From Siphlonurus alternatus (lineage: Eukaryota; Arthropoda; Insecta; Ephemeroptera; Siphlonuridae): a stretch of 64,000 nt of DNA. This document shows, one piece after another, positions 63,836-64,000 of this stretch. Location of the stretch: assembly GCA_949825025.1 (NCBI GenBank), contig OX463778.1, forward strand, positions 40,315,194 through 40,379,193, in the 5' to 3' direction. Positions within the stretch are counted from its first letter, which is position 1. Every line of letters begins with the position of its first letter. The position numbers and the translations under genes are program-made. The notes under the pieces were generated by a model that was not told where the DNA came from, did no database searches, and saw nothing but the letters and a program-made list of their open reading frames with translations.

Positions 63836-64000
63836 CTAATGAATATAATATAGAATTTGTCTCCTTTACTTGATGTCTTTAATTTAATTATTATAAGCAA
63901 TTAAAAACTGCAATATCTTAATATATTTTTGTAAACCTGTTTGTTGTATTAAAGCACTATAAAATATATTTAATTATTCGACAACAGAAGAGTAATTTAA

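Overview
This is a stretch of animal nuclear DNA, almost certainly from an arthropod (insect or other pancrustacean). The evidence is GT-AG introns, GC-rich exons in very AT-rich introns and spacers, arthropod-style TATA/initiator promoters, a cluster of trehalose/sugar-porter genes of the Tret1 type, and many small palindromic transposons. I cannot name the species. Nothing prokaryotic, and no rRNA, tRNA or CRISPR, was seen.

Region 1 (1-28,000): two tandem plus-strand genes for M13 (neprilysin-like) zinc metallopeptidases, assembled by hand from 14 and 15 coding exons into complete proteins of 786 and 876 residues. Both are type II membrane proteins with all zinc and substrate-binding motifs. 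Region 2 (28,700-36,300): a minus-strand carotenoid oxygenase (ninaB/BCO type, 647 residues) with all four iron-binding histidines, plus a separate non-coding first exon under a TATA/initiator promoter. Region 3 (38,780-40,390): a minus-strand gene for mitoribosomal protein mS38 (AURKAIP1), 229 residues in four exons, with a truncated, frameshifted non-LTR retrotransposon just upstream of its start. Region 4 (43,480-64,000): four Tret1-like MFS sugar porters in two tail-to-tail pairs. Two are on the plus strand (484 and 502 residues) and two on the minus strand (486 residues, and one cut by the window edge).

The genes do not form one pathway. The peptidases and transporters are local tandem expansions. 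The most notable signal is in the transporter cluster: within each pair the long GC-rich last exon is almost identical, while the adjoining intron and the far 3' end differ. This looks like exon-confined gene conversion or very recent exon duplication, and one copy carries an 18-base in-frame deletion. The second theme is a set of foldback (palindromic) elements sharing a T-rich module around TTTTCAGATTTTTT, often with TGACGTCA sites, scattered through introns and spacers. I found no convincing wholly new biological system. Exon coordinates come from splice-site and reading-frame consistency, not from transcripts.
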